A stretch of 64,000 nt of DNA from Chitinophaga pinensis (GTDB lineage Bacteria; Bacteroidota; Bacteroidia; NS11-12g; UBA955): contig CAMDUE010000007.1 in assembly GCA_945877575.1 (NCBI GenBank), positions 62,001-126,000 on the forward strand. The letters run 5' to 3'. Below, in pieces: positions 35,035 through 43,511 of the stretch (its first letter is position 1; the number at the start of each line of letters is the position of its first letter). A model generated the notes under the pieces. It did not search any database. It had not been told where the DNA came from and saw only the letters and a list, made by a program, of their open reading frames with translations. Position numbers and translations under genes: made by a program.

Positions 35035-36501
35035 ATGCAGCTTTCTTGGAATCAATTGAAAAACGGCAACCGTAATTGGTTGATTCTGATTCTTTTTATA
35101 GTTTCTACAAGCATTGTCTGGGCTGTAGTGCAACAAATTTGGTGGGTTCTTGGAATTCCCGTGGTTTTGTTGGTGATTCTTTCAAGTCTGTTGTTTACTG
35201 AAAAAACGTTGCTTTTCTTTGGGGCATTTGCACCTTTAGCGGTTAACTTTGAGAATTTGGGTGGTGGATTGGGAATGTCATTGCCAACAGAGCCTGTATA
35301 TATATTTCTTTTTGGTTTACTTCTGTTTCATGCATTTAAAGAAAGACGGGTTAATTTTAGTTATTTAAAGCACCCTGTAGTAGCAACGGTTACGGCTTAT
35401 CTTGCATGGTTGTGGTTGAGCAGTATTTTCAGTTCAATGCCCACCGTAAGTTTTAAGTTTACATTGGCACGCACATGGTATATTTCATTGTTTTTTTATT
35501 GGGGATTGTTTATTTTTAACAGAGAAGATAGGGTTAAGTTTTTCTTAAATTGGTTTACCATTTTTACCATGATTATGGTGTGTTATACCCTTTTTATGCA
35601 TGCCAAAGATGGTTTTTCTAGGGGGTCAAGTTATGGGGTTTCATGGCCATTTTTTCCTGACCACGGTATGTATGCAGCTGCCATCGCTTACGTGGTTTTC
35701 ATATTGGTGGTTTACACCTTTTATGTAAGACAAATGGATTTCCATATCACCTTTGCACCGTTCTTTTTTATTACTCTATTGATACTGTTGTTTGCCATTG
35801 TTGTGAGTTTTACAAGGGCAACTTGGTTAAGTTTATTGGTCTCAATGGGTGTTTGGATTTTGACCCGATTTAAAGTGAAATTCTCTGTAATTTTAATTGT
35901 ATTGGTTTCGGTGTTGGCGGTTGGAATAATCAAGCAAGACGAGATTTTATATTCTTTAGAAGCAAATAAACAAGGCAGCAGCGATGAATTGGAAGGTCAC
36001 GTAAAGTCGGTTAGCAATATTACAACTGACCCAAGTAATTTAGAGCGTATCAATCGTTGGAAATGTGCAGGTAGGATGGTATCTGAAAGACCTGTATTTG
36101 GATTTGGACCTGGAACTTTTGTATTTCAGTATGCGCCTTTTCAGAAGAGCAGTGAATTGACCTTGATTTCCACGCATGCTGGTGATTTGGGTGATGCGCA
36201 TAGTGAGTATTTTTCGGCGATGAGTGAAAGTGGATTTGCTGGAATGTTGCTTTGGTTAGGTATTGTTCTTACAACTATTTCAACGGCTTTTAAGATTATT
36301 TATACTTCAAATAGTTTAAAGATTAAGTTATATACCTATGCCGTATTTTTGGGTTTGATAGCCTATCATTCTCACGGGGTTTTAAATAATTATACGCAAT
36401 ACGATAAGTTGGCTGTTCCCATGTGGGCATTTACAGCTATTTTAGTAGTGTTAGATTATAAGAACCAGAATTTAATAACTGCTGATGAGAAAGGCACTTA
36501 G
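35035..36501 (+). CDS. O-antigen ligase/polymerase-family membrane protein
   Basis: 488 aa with about 12 hydrophobic segments and a large periplasmic loop containing ERINRWKCAGRMVSERPVFG and GPGTFVFQY, the Wzy_C (WaaL/Wzy) signature with the functional Arg and the HSEYF-like motif (DAHSEYFSAM). Acts at the periplasmic face on undecaprenyl-linked glycans, by family knowledge. ATG 35035 is preferred over an upstream TTG because it directly follows the previous stop. The last 17 bases overlap the ABC permease gene. Confidence 0.85.
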   Translation: MQLSWNQLKNGNRNWLILILFIVSTSIVWAVVQQIWWVLGIPVVLLVILSSLLFTEKTLLFFGAFAPLAVNFENLGGGLGMSLPTEPVYIFLFGLLLFHAFKERRVNFSYLKHPVVATVTAYLAWLWLSSIFSSMPTVSFKFTLARTWYISLFFYWGLFIFNREDRVKFFLNWFTIFTMIMVCYTLFMHAKDGFSRGSSYGVSWPFFPDHGMYAAAIAYVVFILVVYTFYVRQMDFHITFAPFFFITLLILLFAIVVSFTRATWLSLLVSMGVWILTRFKVKFSVILIVLVSVLAVGIIKQDEILYSLEANKQGSSDELEGHVKSVSNITTDPSNLERINRWKCAGRMVSERPVFGFGPGTFVFQYAPFQKSSELTLISTHAGDLGDAHSEYFSAMSESGFAGMLLWLGIVLTTISTAFKIIYTSNSLKIKLYTYAVFLGLIAYHSHGVLNNYTQYDKLAVPMWAFTAILVVLDYKNQNLITADEKGT

Positions 36502-37336
36502 AATCCCTACGTTTTCAATTGGATTGGCTCTTTGCCTTTTGTTTGTTTTGATTTCGGTTATAGGTCCATTTTTTATTCAAGATCAGACTCCAAATGCCAA
36601 TGATATACATCCAGAATGGTCTGGATTGAAACCTGGGTCAAGGGTAGATTTTAAGGGAGAACAGAAGGTGTTTTGGTTAGGTACAGATACCTTTGGAAGA
36701 GATATTTTAAGTAGGTTGGTTTTAGGTTCTCAGATTTCTTTGAGTATTGGACTTTTGGCCATGTTATTATCTCTGATTATTGGGATTTTTGTGGGACTTA
36801 TTGCGGGATATTACGGGGGTTGGATAGATTCTGTTCTGACCTGGTTGATAACCGTTTTTTGGTCTGTACCCACGTTGCTAATTGCTTTGGGTTTGAGTGT
36901 TTTTTTAGGGAAGGGCTATTTCCAAGTGCTTATTGCCACCGGATTAAGTTCGTGGGTGGAAGTTGCTAGGGTGGTTAGAGGACAGGCAATGCAATTGAAG
37001 AACCGTGAGTTTATTTTATCGGCGAGGATTACTGGATTTGGAAATTTCCATATCATGTTCCGCCATATCTTACCTAATTTAACGGGTACCTTAACGGTTT
37101 TGGCCACCACTAATTTTGCTGCAGCAATCTTATTAGAAGCTGGACTGGGATTTTTGGGATTGGGAGTATCTCCACCAAAACCTAGTTGGGGAATAATGGT
37201 AAAGGAGAATCTTGGATTTTTGGTATTGGATCAAGCCTATTTGGCGATAATCCCGGGCATGGCCATCATGATTTTAGTTATGTCTTTCAATCTGATGGCC
37301 ATGGGTTTACGGGATGTATTGGATGAACAGAATTGA
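36485..37336 (+). CDS. ABC transporter permease, DppC/OppC-like
   Basis: 283 aa with about six hydrophobic segments and the BPD_transp_1 EAA-type loop EAGLGFLGLGVSPPKPSWG. FWLGTDTFGRDILSRLVLGSQ is typical for DppC-type dipeptide/oligopeptide permeases. No ATPase, DppB partner or binding protein adjoins it; in Bacteroidota these subunits are often dispersed. The start overlaps the glycan gene by 17 bp, so the two are likely translationally coupled. Confidence 0.85.
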   Translation: MRKALRIPTFSIGLALCLLFVLISVIGPFFIQDQTPNANDIHPEWSGLKPGSRVDFKGEQKVFWLGTDTFGRDILSRLVLGSQISLSIGLLAMLLSLIIGIFVGLIAGYYGGWIDSVLTWLITVFWSVPTLLIALGLSVFLGKGYFQVLIATGLSSWVEVARVVRGQAMQLKNREFILSARITGFGNFHIMFRHILPNLTGTLTVLATTNFAAAILLEAGLGFLGLGVSPPKPSWGIMVKENLGFLVLDQAYLAIIPGMAIMILVMSFNLMAMGLRDVLDEQN

Positions 37337-37346
37337 TTATTCTGTT
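37326..37346. terminator. Hairpin across the stops of two convergent genes
   Basis: AACAGAAT, loop TGATT, ATTCTGTT: a perfect 8-bp stem centred on the permease TGA and the adjacent minus-strand TAA. It could terminate both transcripts, though there is no T-tract. Confidence 0.45.
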
Positions 37347-40084
37347 ACTTGAATTCTTGCAGAGAAGTTAGATTTGTTTGAGTTAGACTTTATTATGTAA
37401 AGTCCAGTTTTCAATGTGCTTGGCACTTGGTATTGGTTGTTTTGCAATTCACTATATCCTACAGCTCTTCCTGTTAAATCAAACCATGTTAAGTTTGAAG
37501 GAAGTTGTTGAATTCCGTTCATGGTGATGTTAGATTTAGCATCAACTGGATTAGGGTATACAGAAACATTGTCAATATTGATGATCTGGTTGTTTAGATG
37601 ATCAGCGATGACTTGAATAATTGCGGTGTCTTTACAGCCAGAAGCATTGGAAGTAACAATCATTTGAACGTCATAAGTTCCGTCAGTAGCGTATTGGTGA
37701 GTACCAGTTGCGCCAGATGAAGTATTTCCATCACCCCATACCCATTGAATACTGCTATTTGGGTTGGTAACAGCGGGTGTACAAGTAACTTTGCGGGGAT
37801 AGTCTAGTGTCCATTGGAAACCAGATGTTGGACGGAATTTAGTGTTAATGGTGACAGATTTTCTCTCTGAAGTACAGCCTTTGAATTCGGTTTGGTAATA
37901 AACGGTTTTATCTGAGAAAAGAATGCCAAGGTTTAAATTGCTGCTAGAAGAGAAGCTATTATTAGTGGTCTCATCTTCATACCAATAGATATTTCCATAG
38001 GTTATAGGTGCTGATATAAGGCCTAGTGACTTGTTACATACATCAGGAGCACTTATTGTGCTTGGTGTTGGTGGTATGTTAACGGTTACTAATACAGAGT
38101 CAAAAGAATTGTTTTCGCATTTACCGTCAATGGTTTTGAAGAATACATAGCTATTGCTATTTTGTAAATTCTTTACATTCACAAATTTTGAACTAGCGAA
38201 AATAGATCCAGATTTAGAGGTATACCAATTTACATTACCCCACTGAGTTGAAGCAGCAACATCTGCTGAATCGCCGATACAGATTTCATCACCAATTTTC
38301 GCAAAAGTAGGCGGTGCTTGGTTTGCATTCACATTGATAGTAATTCTACCAGATCCGCAGTTACCGTCGTAAGATTCAACATAATATGTTTGTGTTCCGC
38401 GCTTGTTGATGGATGCAGTAAATTGAGTTCCTGTTGCGAGTGGACTTCCCCCGTTAGGGACATCAAACCAACGAATGGTAGCACTAGAATTATTTGATGC
38501 AGATAGTTTTAAATTTAAATTTCCAGAGGTGTAGCAAATGCTCGTATCTGAAATGGTAGTTGGAGCGTCAGGGGCGAAATCATTTCCAACTAATGCAGAA
38601 ACGGCAACACGGCCCATTTTATAGGTGCAACCCCCATTTTGGGCTTCTACATAGAAAGTGGTGTCGTTATTTAAAACAACAGTGGTGTATGTGCTTCCGG
38701 TGTGAAATTTGGTTCCACCTGTTGAAGTTCTGTACCAATCAAGGTTTCCGTTGTCAGATTTTGCTTCTAGGTTTGCTGAGGCACCGCTGCATAATGAGTC
38801 ATTTTTTGTTGTAAGTGTAGTGGGGTATGCCTTAGCCACAACTGGAACTAAAAAGTCTCTAGATTTACAGTCGCCATTGACGCCATAAACATAGAATGAA
38901 TCAGAAGTTAATACTTTTGAAATGGTATAGTTGTTAGTGATTTGGAAAGGAGTTTTATCTAATCTCTCGTTAAACCATTGGTGTTCAACATCAGTTGCGG
39001 GAGTCATTGAAATTCTCAAACTATCACCAATGCAGGCATTGTATCCTTTAGCAAAAGAAGGTGTATTGGGTTTGAAACGAACAATTTTTGTGGTGGTATC
39101 ATAACAGAAAGAACTTGAGTAAGTTGCAACCATAGAACGCAATTCAACAGTTACATTTTTCTTGGTAGAAGGTCTGAATTTGCCGTTGATTGAATTCAAT
39201 TGGAAATTGGTTTTGTCGAAAACCCAATTGTGGCAATAGGCATCAAATCCAGCGTAATCATAGTACATATATTGATTGTAGAAAACAGAACCGCTGACAT
39301 TCTTTTTGTAGGAATTGGTCATTCGTAGGGTATCAACGTTTGCGTAACAATCTTGATTATGGGTAAAATCAGTACCAAATTTATACTTCACAAAAGGATA
39401 TAATTGGATATGACAATCGAAGGTAACACCGCCAACATTTAATGTTAGTCCTCTGTACCACTGAGCCTGAAGTTTCGCGCAATTGATGTTTCTTCCTTCG
39501 CCGTCGCCATTTGCCCAAGAGTTGGTTACTAGTCCGGGTCTGCTGAATTGGCTACTATCACATTCAACAGTTAGAATGTAATTTTTAGAGGTTTTTACAG
39601 GAGTAGAGAATACTACATTTCGTGCGATACGAGTCAATAACAAATTCCCCTGAACTGTATCAATTCTTACGAGCTCACTAGCTAAAGGTGAACCTGTGGG
39701 TAAAGAATCACCGCCTGCTTCATAAACACTGCATTTGATATAGGTAGAAGTTACTTTTCTACCTGTATCGTAAGGCAAATATGCGTATAATCTAAAGCCA
39801 GAAATGGTTATTTCTTGTGGTGCATCAAAGAATTGTCCGAATGCAAGAGTATTGGATACTAACAATGAGCTGTAACTAGTTGAAGCAATATTTACGAAGT
39901 AACTGGTATCAGAACCACATTGGGTGGGGTTGGTCGCGCTCCTTTTTGCAAAAGAGGATGGTTTGCCCGTTATTCGATTCATTTTCACTGTACCCGATAT
40001 TTTTCCGGGACCTTCAATCAGCTGAGCGAAAGAGGTTTGTGAAAACAAGAAAATGGCAACAAAAAAATGTAGTGCTTTTTTCAT
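37337..40084 (-). CDS. Large secreted protein with CHU-type Ig modules, PKD domain and type IX sorting domain
   Basis: 915 aa. Signal peptide ends near SFAQ (residue 20). A ~330-residue N-terminal region of unknown fold is followed by several Ig-like CHU_C-type modules with repeating DSLC/WY..., GG and FYVE... patterns, a PKD-like domain with WVWGDGNTSSG near residue 780, and a C-terminal type A sorting domain beginning VSVYPNPV and ending GLYIIKSN... RIQVTE. This is the layout of Por/T9SS-secreted, cell-surface-attached proteins. Likely adhesin-like; ligand unknown. No T9SS machinery gene is in this window. Confidence 0.82.
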   Translation of the reverse strand: MKKALHFFVAIFLFSQTSFAQLIEGPGKISGTVKMNRITGKPSSFAKRSATNPTQCGSDTSYFVNIASTSYSSLLVSNTLAFGQFFDAPQEITISGFRLYAYLPYDTGRKVTSTYIKCSVYEAGGDSLPTGSPLASELVRIDTVQGNLLLTRIARNVVFSTPVKTSKNYILTVECDSSQFSRPGLVTNSWANGDGEGRNINCAKLQAQWYRGLTLNVGGVTFDCHIQLYPFVKYKFGTDFTHNQDCYANVDTLRMTNSYKKNVSGSVFYNQYMYYDYAGFDAYCHNWVFDKTNFQLNSINGKFRPSTKKNVTVELRSMVATYSSSFCYDTTTKIVRFKPNTPSFAKGYNACIGDSLRISMTPATDVEHQWFNERLDKTPFQITNNYTISKVLTSDSFYVYGVNGDCKSRDFLVPVVAKAYPTTLTTKNDSLCSGASANLEAKSDNGNLDWYRTSTGGTKFHTGSTYTTVVLNNDTTFYVEAQNGGCTYKMGRVAVSALVGNDFAPDAPTTISDTSICYTSGNLNLKLSASNNSSATIRWFDVPNGGSPLATGTQFTASINKRGTQTYYVESYDGNCGSGRITINVNANQAPPTFAKIGDEICIGDSADVAASTQWGNVNWYTSKSGSIFASSKFVNVKNLQNSNSYVFFKTIDGKCENNSFDSVLVTVNIPPTPSTISAPDVCNKSLGLISAPITYGNIYWYEDETTNNSFSSSSNLNLGILFSDKTVYYQTEFKGCTSERKSVTINTKFRPTSGFQWTLDYPRKVTCTPAVTNPNSSIQWVWGDGNTSSGATGTHQYATDGTYDVQMIVTSNASGCKDTAIIQVIADHLNNQIINIDNVSVYPNPVDAKSNITMNGIQQLPSNLTWFDLTGRAVGYSELQNNQYQVPSTLKTGLYIIKSNSNKSNFSARIQVTE

Positions 40085-40197
40085 AGTTGGATTTTTTAAT
40101 TCACGTGAAATAACAAGAAATTCATGAGATTAGCAAGTTTGAGAGTTTCTCAATAGGTGTTCTGACATTCGTGAGAGATTGCATGCTTAAAATTAGT

Positions 40198-40205
40198 TAC
40201 TTTTG
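40198..40205 (+). promoter_or_regulatory. TAnnTTTG box of fabI
   Basis: TACTTTTG, 20 nt before ATG 40226; this gene should have a short leader. Confidence 0.5.
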
Positions 40206-40225
40206 CTGAGGTAAAATTTAAAATT

Positions 40226-41041
40226 ATGAGTTCAAATCAATTATTGAAGGGTAAAAGAGGAATCATATTTGGTGCTTTGAATGAAGCATCTATTGCATGG
40301 AAAGTGGCAGAATTGTGTCATGCTGAAGGTGCACAAATTGTGCTAACCAATGCACCTGTTGCAGCTAAAGTGGGACAAACTGGTCAATTGGCTGAAAAAT
40401 TAGGGGCCACTCTTATATACGCTGATGTTACCAAAATGGATGATATGGAGAATTTGATTTCTCAAAGCATGGAAGTTTTGGGTGGAAAATTGGATTTTGT
40501 TCTTCATTCTGTGGGTATGAGTTTAAATGTGCGTAAGAAGAACGCTTACACCGACTCAAACTATGATTATATGCATACAACTATGGATATTTCGGCTATG
40601 TCGTTCCATAGATTGATGCAGACTTTATGGAAACAAGATGCCATGAACGAGTGGGGCAGTATTTTGGCTCTTTCTTATATTGCAGCTCAGAGAATTTTCC
40701 CTGATTACGGTGAAATGGCAGATGCTAAAGCTCTGTTAGAGAGTTTTTCTCGTAGTTTTGGATATCACTTCGGAAAAGCAAAAAAAGTTCGTGTAAATAC
40801 CATATCTCAAAGTCCTACTAAAACCACTGCTGGTAGCGGTGTTGGCGGATTTGATTCCTTCTTTAACTATGCTGATAAAATGAGCCCATTGGGCAACGCT
40901 GATTCTGAATCGTGCGCTCAATATTGCGTTTCTATGTTCAGTGATTATACTCGAATGGTTACCATGCAGAATCTTTTCCACGACGGAGGATTCAGCTTCA
41001 CAGGTATCTCGACTGATTTTATGGAAACGTTCAAAGACTAG
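40226..41041 (+). CDS. fabI: Enoyl-[acyl-carrier-protein] reductase
   Basis: Final step of fatty-acid elongation, NADH-dependent SDR. 271 aa. GIIFGALNEASIAWKVAE is the FabI cofactor motif, VLHSVGM follows, and the catalytic Tyr-x6-Lys is YGEMADAK near residues 163-170. The stop codon TAG directly abuts a heptanucleotide repeat block. Confidence 0.93.
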   Translation: MSSNQLLKGKRGIIFGALNEASIAWKVAELCHAEGAQIVLTNAPVAAKVGQTGQLAEKLGATLIYADVTKMDDMENLISQSMEVLGGKLDFVLHSVGMSLNVRKKNAYTDSNYDYMHTTMDISAMSFHRLMQTLWKQDAMNEWGSILALSYIAAQRIFPDYGEMADAKALLESFSRSFGYHFGKAKKVRVNTISQSPTKTTAGSGVGGFDSFFNYADKMSPLGNADSESCAQYCVSMFSDYTRMVTMQNLFHDGGFSFTGISTDFMETFKD

Positions 41042-41052
41042 TCTATGGTACT

Positions 41053-41150
41053 GGGTACCGGGTACCGGGTTTCGGGTACCGGGTTTCGGGAGTAGGGTGA
41101 CGGGTGTCGGGTTTCGGGTACCGGGTGACGGGTGACGGGTGACGGGGATT
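41053..41150. repeat. Heptanucleotide repeat block 1 (GGGTACC/GGGTGAC type)
   Basis: Fourteen contiguous 7-bp units, each starting GGG on the plus strand: GGGTACC, GGGTTTC, GGGAGTA, GGGTGAC, GGGTGTC and GGGGATT forms. The register is unbroken. Units GGATTAGG follow to about 41163, reaching the pdxH stop. Twelve bases between fabI stop and the block contain part of the GGTCTAT unit seen in block 2. Confidence 0.9.
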
Positions 41151-41156
41151 AGGGGA

Positions 41157-41786
41157 TTAGGGGGCGAGGCGCTCCTTTGACCAGAGCTGATTTGCTAGTT
41201 TGTATCGCACTCTGTCGTGAACGCGACTGGGTCTGCCTTGCCAAAATTCAAATTGAACGGGTTTGATGTTGATTCCGCCCCAATGATTTGGACGGATTAT
41301 TTTTTCTGGAGTTTTGAGGAGTTCTTGAGTTTCAAGTTCAAGATTGCGATCAGCATCAATGGCTGAGCTTTGTAGGCTGATGATGGCGCCTGCTTGCGAT
41401 TCAATGGGGCGAGAATAAAAGTATTTATCTGATTCTTCGGGGGATATTTTTTCGGCGATGCCGAGGATTCTGACCTGTCTTTCTAGTTCGGGCCAGAAAA
41501 AGTTCATGGCAATCTGGGGGTTTGTAGCAATTTGTTGTCCTTTTTGGCTGTTGTAGTTGGTAAAAAACACCAGTCCTTTTTCATTAAAATCTTTGAGTAG
41601 AACAACTCTTGAATCGGGGAAGCCATCGTTTGAAGTTGATAACGTAAAAGCGGTAGGTTCATGAACCTGCGACTCAATGGCTTCCGACATCCATTTTTTA
41701 AATGCCGAAAAGGGTTCGTTGGGCATCTCATGGAGAGAAATGCTGCCTTTCATGTAGATTTTGCGGATATCGGCGAGGTTAGTCAT
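41157..41786 (-). CDS. pdxH: Pyridoxamine 5'-phosphate oxidase
   Basis: FMN-dependent oxidation of pyridoxine/pyridoxamine phosphate to PLP. 209 aa, standard length. SRVVLLKDFNEKGLVFFTNYNSQKG holds FMN-binding residues (shown only in part), FFWPELERQVRI and the C-terminal FWQGRPSRVHDR/WSKERLAP motifs are intact. The gene is bracketed by repeat blocks at both ends, so its promoter must lie in or beyond block 4 or in read-through from ffh. Confidence 0.93.
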   Translation of the reverse strand: MTNLADIRKIYMKGSISLHEMPNEPFSAFKKWMSEAIESQVHEPTAFTLSTSNDGFPDSRVVLLKDFNEKGLVFFTNYNSQKGQQIATNPQIAMNFFWPELERQVRILGIAEKISPEESDKYFYSRPIESQAGAIISLQSSAIDADRNLELETQELLKTPEKIIRPNHWGGINIKPVQFEFWQGRPSRVHDRVRYKLANQLWSKERLAP

Positions 41787-41787
41787 T

Positions 41788-41829
41788 GGTCTATGGTCTA
41801 TGGTCTATGGTCTGTGGTCTATGGTCTAT
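41788..41829. repeat. Heptanucleotide repeat block 2 (GGTCTAT)
   Basis: Six 7-bp units GGTCTAT (one GGTCTGT), beginning two bases after the pdxH start codon on the plus strand. Only GG runs, so less prone to quadruplex formation than its neighbours. Confidence 0.9.
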
Positions 41830-41833
41830 GGTC

Positions 41834-41910
41834 GAGGGACGAGGGACGAGGGACGAGGGGCGAGGGACGAGGGACGAGGGACGAGGGGCGAGGGGCGAGG
41901 GGCGAGGGGC
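41834..41910. repeat. Heptanucleotide repeat block 3 (GAGGGAC/GAGGGGC)
   Basis: Eleven 7-bp units, six GAGGGAC and five GAGGGGC, G-rich on the plus strand. It starts four bases after block 2. Confidence 0.9.
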
Positions 41911-41919
41911 GGCATGAAA

Positions 41920-42066
41920 CCCGATACCCGATACCCGATACCCGATACCCGATACCCGATACCCGATACCCGATACCCGATACCTGGCTCCCGATACCTG
42001 ATACCTGGTTCCCGGTACCTGGCTCCTGGTACCCGGTACCCGGAACCCGGTATTTGGTTCCCGGTA
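41920..42066. repeat. Heptanucleotide repeat block 4 (CCCGATA/CCCGGTA)
   Basis: Twenty-one 7-bp units in unbroken register: nine perfect CCCGATA, then degenerate CCTGGCT, CCTGGTA, CCCGGTA and similar. G-rich on the minus strand. CCCGGTA is the reverse complement, in rotated phase, of GGGTACC in block 1, so blocks 1 and 4 are inverted relative to each other around pdxH. Ends at the ffh stop codon. Confidence 0.92.
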
Positions 42067-42071
42067 CCTAA

Positions 42072-43382
42072 TTAAAACAATCCAGGTATTTTGCCTTTGC
42101 TGTTGTTCATCATTTTCATCATTTGGCGCATTTGATTGAACTGAGTGAGGAGTTTGTTGAGGTCTTGTATGTTGCGACCACTGCCGCGAACGATGCGTTG
42201 TTTGCGGGAGTTGTTGAGGATTTCGGGTTTGGCGCGTTCTTCGGGGGTCATTGATTGGATGATGGCTTCAATGCCTTTGAATGCGTTTTCATCTACATCG
42301 AGGTCTTTGATTTTGCTTCCAACGCCGGGCAGCATGCCGAGAAGATCTTTCATGTTACCCATCTTTTTGATTTGTTGGAGTTGAGCTAGGAAGTCTTCGA
42401 AATCGAATTTGTTTTTGGCGATTTTCTTGGCAAGTCTTTGAGCTTCTTCTTCGTCAATGGTTGCTTGTGCACGTTCTACCAAGCTGACAACGTCACCCAT
42501 ACCCAAGATTCTTCCGGCCATACGATCAGGGTGGAAAATATCAAGGGCGTCCATCTTTTCGCCGTTGGAGGCGAATTTGATGGGTTTGTTGACAATGGAT
42601 TTGATTGAAAGTGCAGCACCACCGCGCGCGTCACCGTCTAATTTCGTTAGAACAACGCCGGTGAAATCAAGAACATCGTTGAATGCTTTTGCAGTGTTGA
42701 CGGCATCTTGTCCGGTCATCGCATCTACTACAAAGAGGGTCTCAACGGGGTTGAGGGCTTTCTTGAGGGATGCAATTTCTTTCATCATGGCCTCGTCAAT
42801 GGCGATACGACCTGCGGTGTCGACAATCAGCACATTGCAGTTTTTGACTTTGGCGTGCTTGATGGCGTTTTCGGCTATTTGAACTGGGTTATTATTGTCG
42901 TTTTCGGTGTAGTATTCGGCTTCGGTTTGTTCGGCCAGGACGCGCAATTGTTCGCGTGCTGCTGGACGATAAACGTCGCCAGCTACCAGCATGGGAGTGC
43001 GACCTTGACTTTTAAGGTGTTTGGCTAGTTTACCGGTAAAAGTTGTTTTACCAGCACCTTGAAGTCCTGCCACCAAAATGATGGCTGGAGAACCTTTTAG
43101 GTGGAGTTCGGCAGTGCTTCCCCCGAGAAGTTGAACCAGTTCATCGTGAACAATCTTGGTAAGCATTTGTCCCGGTGAAACCGATTGTAATACTTCGGCG
43201 CCGGTGGCCTTTTCCATGATATCATCGGTAAAGGTTTTAGCTACTTTGAAGTTTACGTCGGCAGAGATGAGGGCTCTACGGATTTCCTTTACGGTATCGG
43301 TAACGTTAGATTCGGTGATGCGGCTTTGTCCTTTAAGGGTTTTGAAGGCCTTTTCGAGTTTGCTTTGCAGACTGTCAAACAT
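42072..43382 (-). CDS. ffh: Signal recognition particle protein Ffh
   Basis: GTPase that delivers nascent membrane proteins to FtsY. 436 aa. N domain, then G domain with GLQGAGKTTFTGKLAKHLK, VDTAGR and TKLDGDARGG, and a methionine-rich M domain ending MRQMMKMMNNSKGKIPGLF. ATG 43382 is 4 nt from a TAnnTTTG box. Confidence 0.96.
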   Translation of the reverse strand: MFDSLQSKLEKAFKTLKGQSRITESNVTDTVKEIRRALISADVNFKVAKTFTDDIMEKATGAEVLQSVSPGQMLTKIVHDELVQLLGGSTAELHLKGSPAIILVAGLQGAGKTTFTGKLAKHLKSQGRTPMLVAGDVYRPAAREQLRVLAEQTEAEYYTENDNNNPVQIAENAIKHAKVKNCNVLIVDTAGRIAIDEAMMKEIASLKKALNPVETLFVVDAMTGQDAVNTAKAFNDVLDFTGVVLTKLDGDARGGAALSIKSIVNKPIKFASNGEKMDALDIFHPDRMAGRILGMGDVVSLVERAQATIDEEEAQRLAKKIAKNKFDFEDFLAQLQQIKKMGNMKDLLGMLPGVGSKIKDLDVDENAFKGIEAIIQSMTPEERAKPEILNNSRKQRIVRGSGRNIQDLNKLLTQFNQMRQMMKMMNNSKGKIPGLF

Positions 43383-43386
43383 GGTA

Positions 43387-43394
43387 CAAAGATA
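43387..43394 (-). promoter_or_regulatory. TAnnTTTG box of ffh
   Basis: TATCTTTG on the minus strand, 4 nt before ATG 43382. Confidence 0.6.
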
Positions 43395-43487
43395 ACAAAA
43401 CTGATTGTAGAGTGTTGGAGTTAGTCGTCTATTAATTGAAATGGTCTAATAATCAAATAGGTCAGAGGAGTAGAATGAAAATTTGCG

Positions 43488-43495
43488 TATTTTTG
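43488..43495 (+). promoter_or_regulatory. TAnnTTTG box of metK
   Basis: TATTTTTG, 16 nt before ATG 43512. I saw no SAM riboswitch fold in the roughly 115 bp between ffh and metK. Confidence 0.5.
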
Positions 43496-43511
43496 TATTT
43501 TATTAAAAATC

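Noticed and set aside
41661-42075. Open frames of about 104 and 136 codons with repeated PDTRYPI and similar heptapeptides
   Set aside because: They are translations of 7-bp DNA repeats (three units make seven codons), are open in several frames, and overlap pdxH; not coding.
43395-43487. SAM riboswitch before metK
   Set aside because: Short gap, no convincing conserved core or paired helices; an ordinary promoter box is present.
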